From positions 1 through 7,164 of the forward strand of contig JAEWCA010000210.1 in the NCBI GenBank assembly GCA_023390875.1: a stretch of DNA of 7,164 nucleotides, given 5' to 3'. The stretch comes from Actinomycetes bacterium (GTDB lineage Bacteria > Actinomycetota > Actinomycetes > Actinomycetales > Cellulomonadaceae). Below are positions 7,061-7,164 of this stretch, piece by piece (positions within the stretch are counted from its first letter, which is position 1; every line of letters begins with the position of its first letter). Under the pieces are notes generated by a model. It did no database searches. It was given only the letters and a program-made list of their open reading frames with translations, and was not told the DNA's origin. The translations under genes were made by a program, and so were the position numbers.

Positions 7061-7164
7061 GAAGCGGGGGCCACACCCACCTCCGGACGCCGTGGGGACC
7101 GAGTCTGGGGGATCCGCGCGCCGTCGCGGGCGGGAACGGCGTCGCCCGGGCCGGTGGAAGGGGT
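7061..7164. other. Terminal intergenic stretch with no recognisable gene
   Basis: Two overlapping frames starting at ATG 7046 and ATG 7054 stay open to the edge, but both give Gly/Arg/Pro-rich, low-information peptides with no resemblance to JetD. No long leftward gene is convincing either. A GGAAGGGG run (7156-7163) at the very edge could be a ribosome binding site for a gene starting just outside. Otherwise I see nothing here. Confidence 0.4.

Noticed and set aside
7046..7164. Open frames from ATG 7046 and ATG 7054 as possible start of jetD
   Set aside because: Peptides are Gly/Arg/Pro-rich with no DUF3322-like sequence, and the first ATG lies in the loop of the terminator-like hairpin.

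Overview
The window is very GC-rich, with strong G/C third-position bias and no sign of eukaryotic or AT-rich insert DNA. Together with the gene families present, this suggests a high-GC actinomycete; a Cellulomonas-like member of the Micrococcales is my guess, not something the sequence proves. No transposase, integrase, tRNA, rRNA or CRISPR array is visible.

Left third (1-1364, minus strand). Three genes read leftward. The first is a secreted HAF-repeat protein (348-1364) with a classical signal peptide. Next is a 42-codon, extremely acidic small ORF with a strong Shine-Dalgarno sequence (107-235). After a 16-nt gap comes the first 30 codons of an Arr-type NAD+:rifampin ADP-ribosyltransferase, which runs off the left edge (1-90). 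The 112-nt gap between the HAF gene and the small ORF holds alternating CGGCGG/CCGCCG half-sites that could form a terminator.

Divergent intergenic region (1365-1549). This separates the HAF gene from the rightward operon. It holds a 9-bp perfect inverted repeat, a 14-bp perfect palindrome, and a TACGCT -10-like box placed so that transcription would begin at or next to the jetA ATG. No Shine-Dalgarno sequence precedes that ATG, so a leaderless mRNA is likely.

Right two thirds (1550-7021, plus strand). Three tightly overlapping genes encode a Wadjet / MksBEF-type SMC defence complex: jetA (DUF3375, kleisin-like, MksF-like), jetB (DUF4194, MukE/KITE-like, MksE-like) and jetC (SMC-like ATPase with Walker A, signature and Walker B motifs, a hinge and two coiled-coil arms, MksB-like). 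In known type I Wadjet systems these three form a DNA loop-extruding motor that recognises small closed-circular DNA and positions the nuclease JetD (DUF3322/DUF2220, Toprim) to cut it. No jetD is present here. JetC is followed 7 nt after its stop by a strong imperfect stem-loop, and the remaining ~100 nt has no convincing gene. Either jetD lies just beyond the right edge as a separately started gene, or this locus lacks its usual nuclease. That is the main open question in the window.
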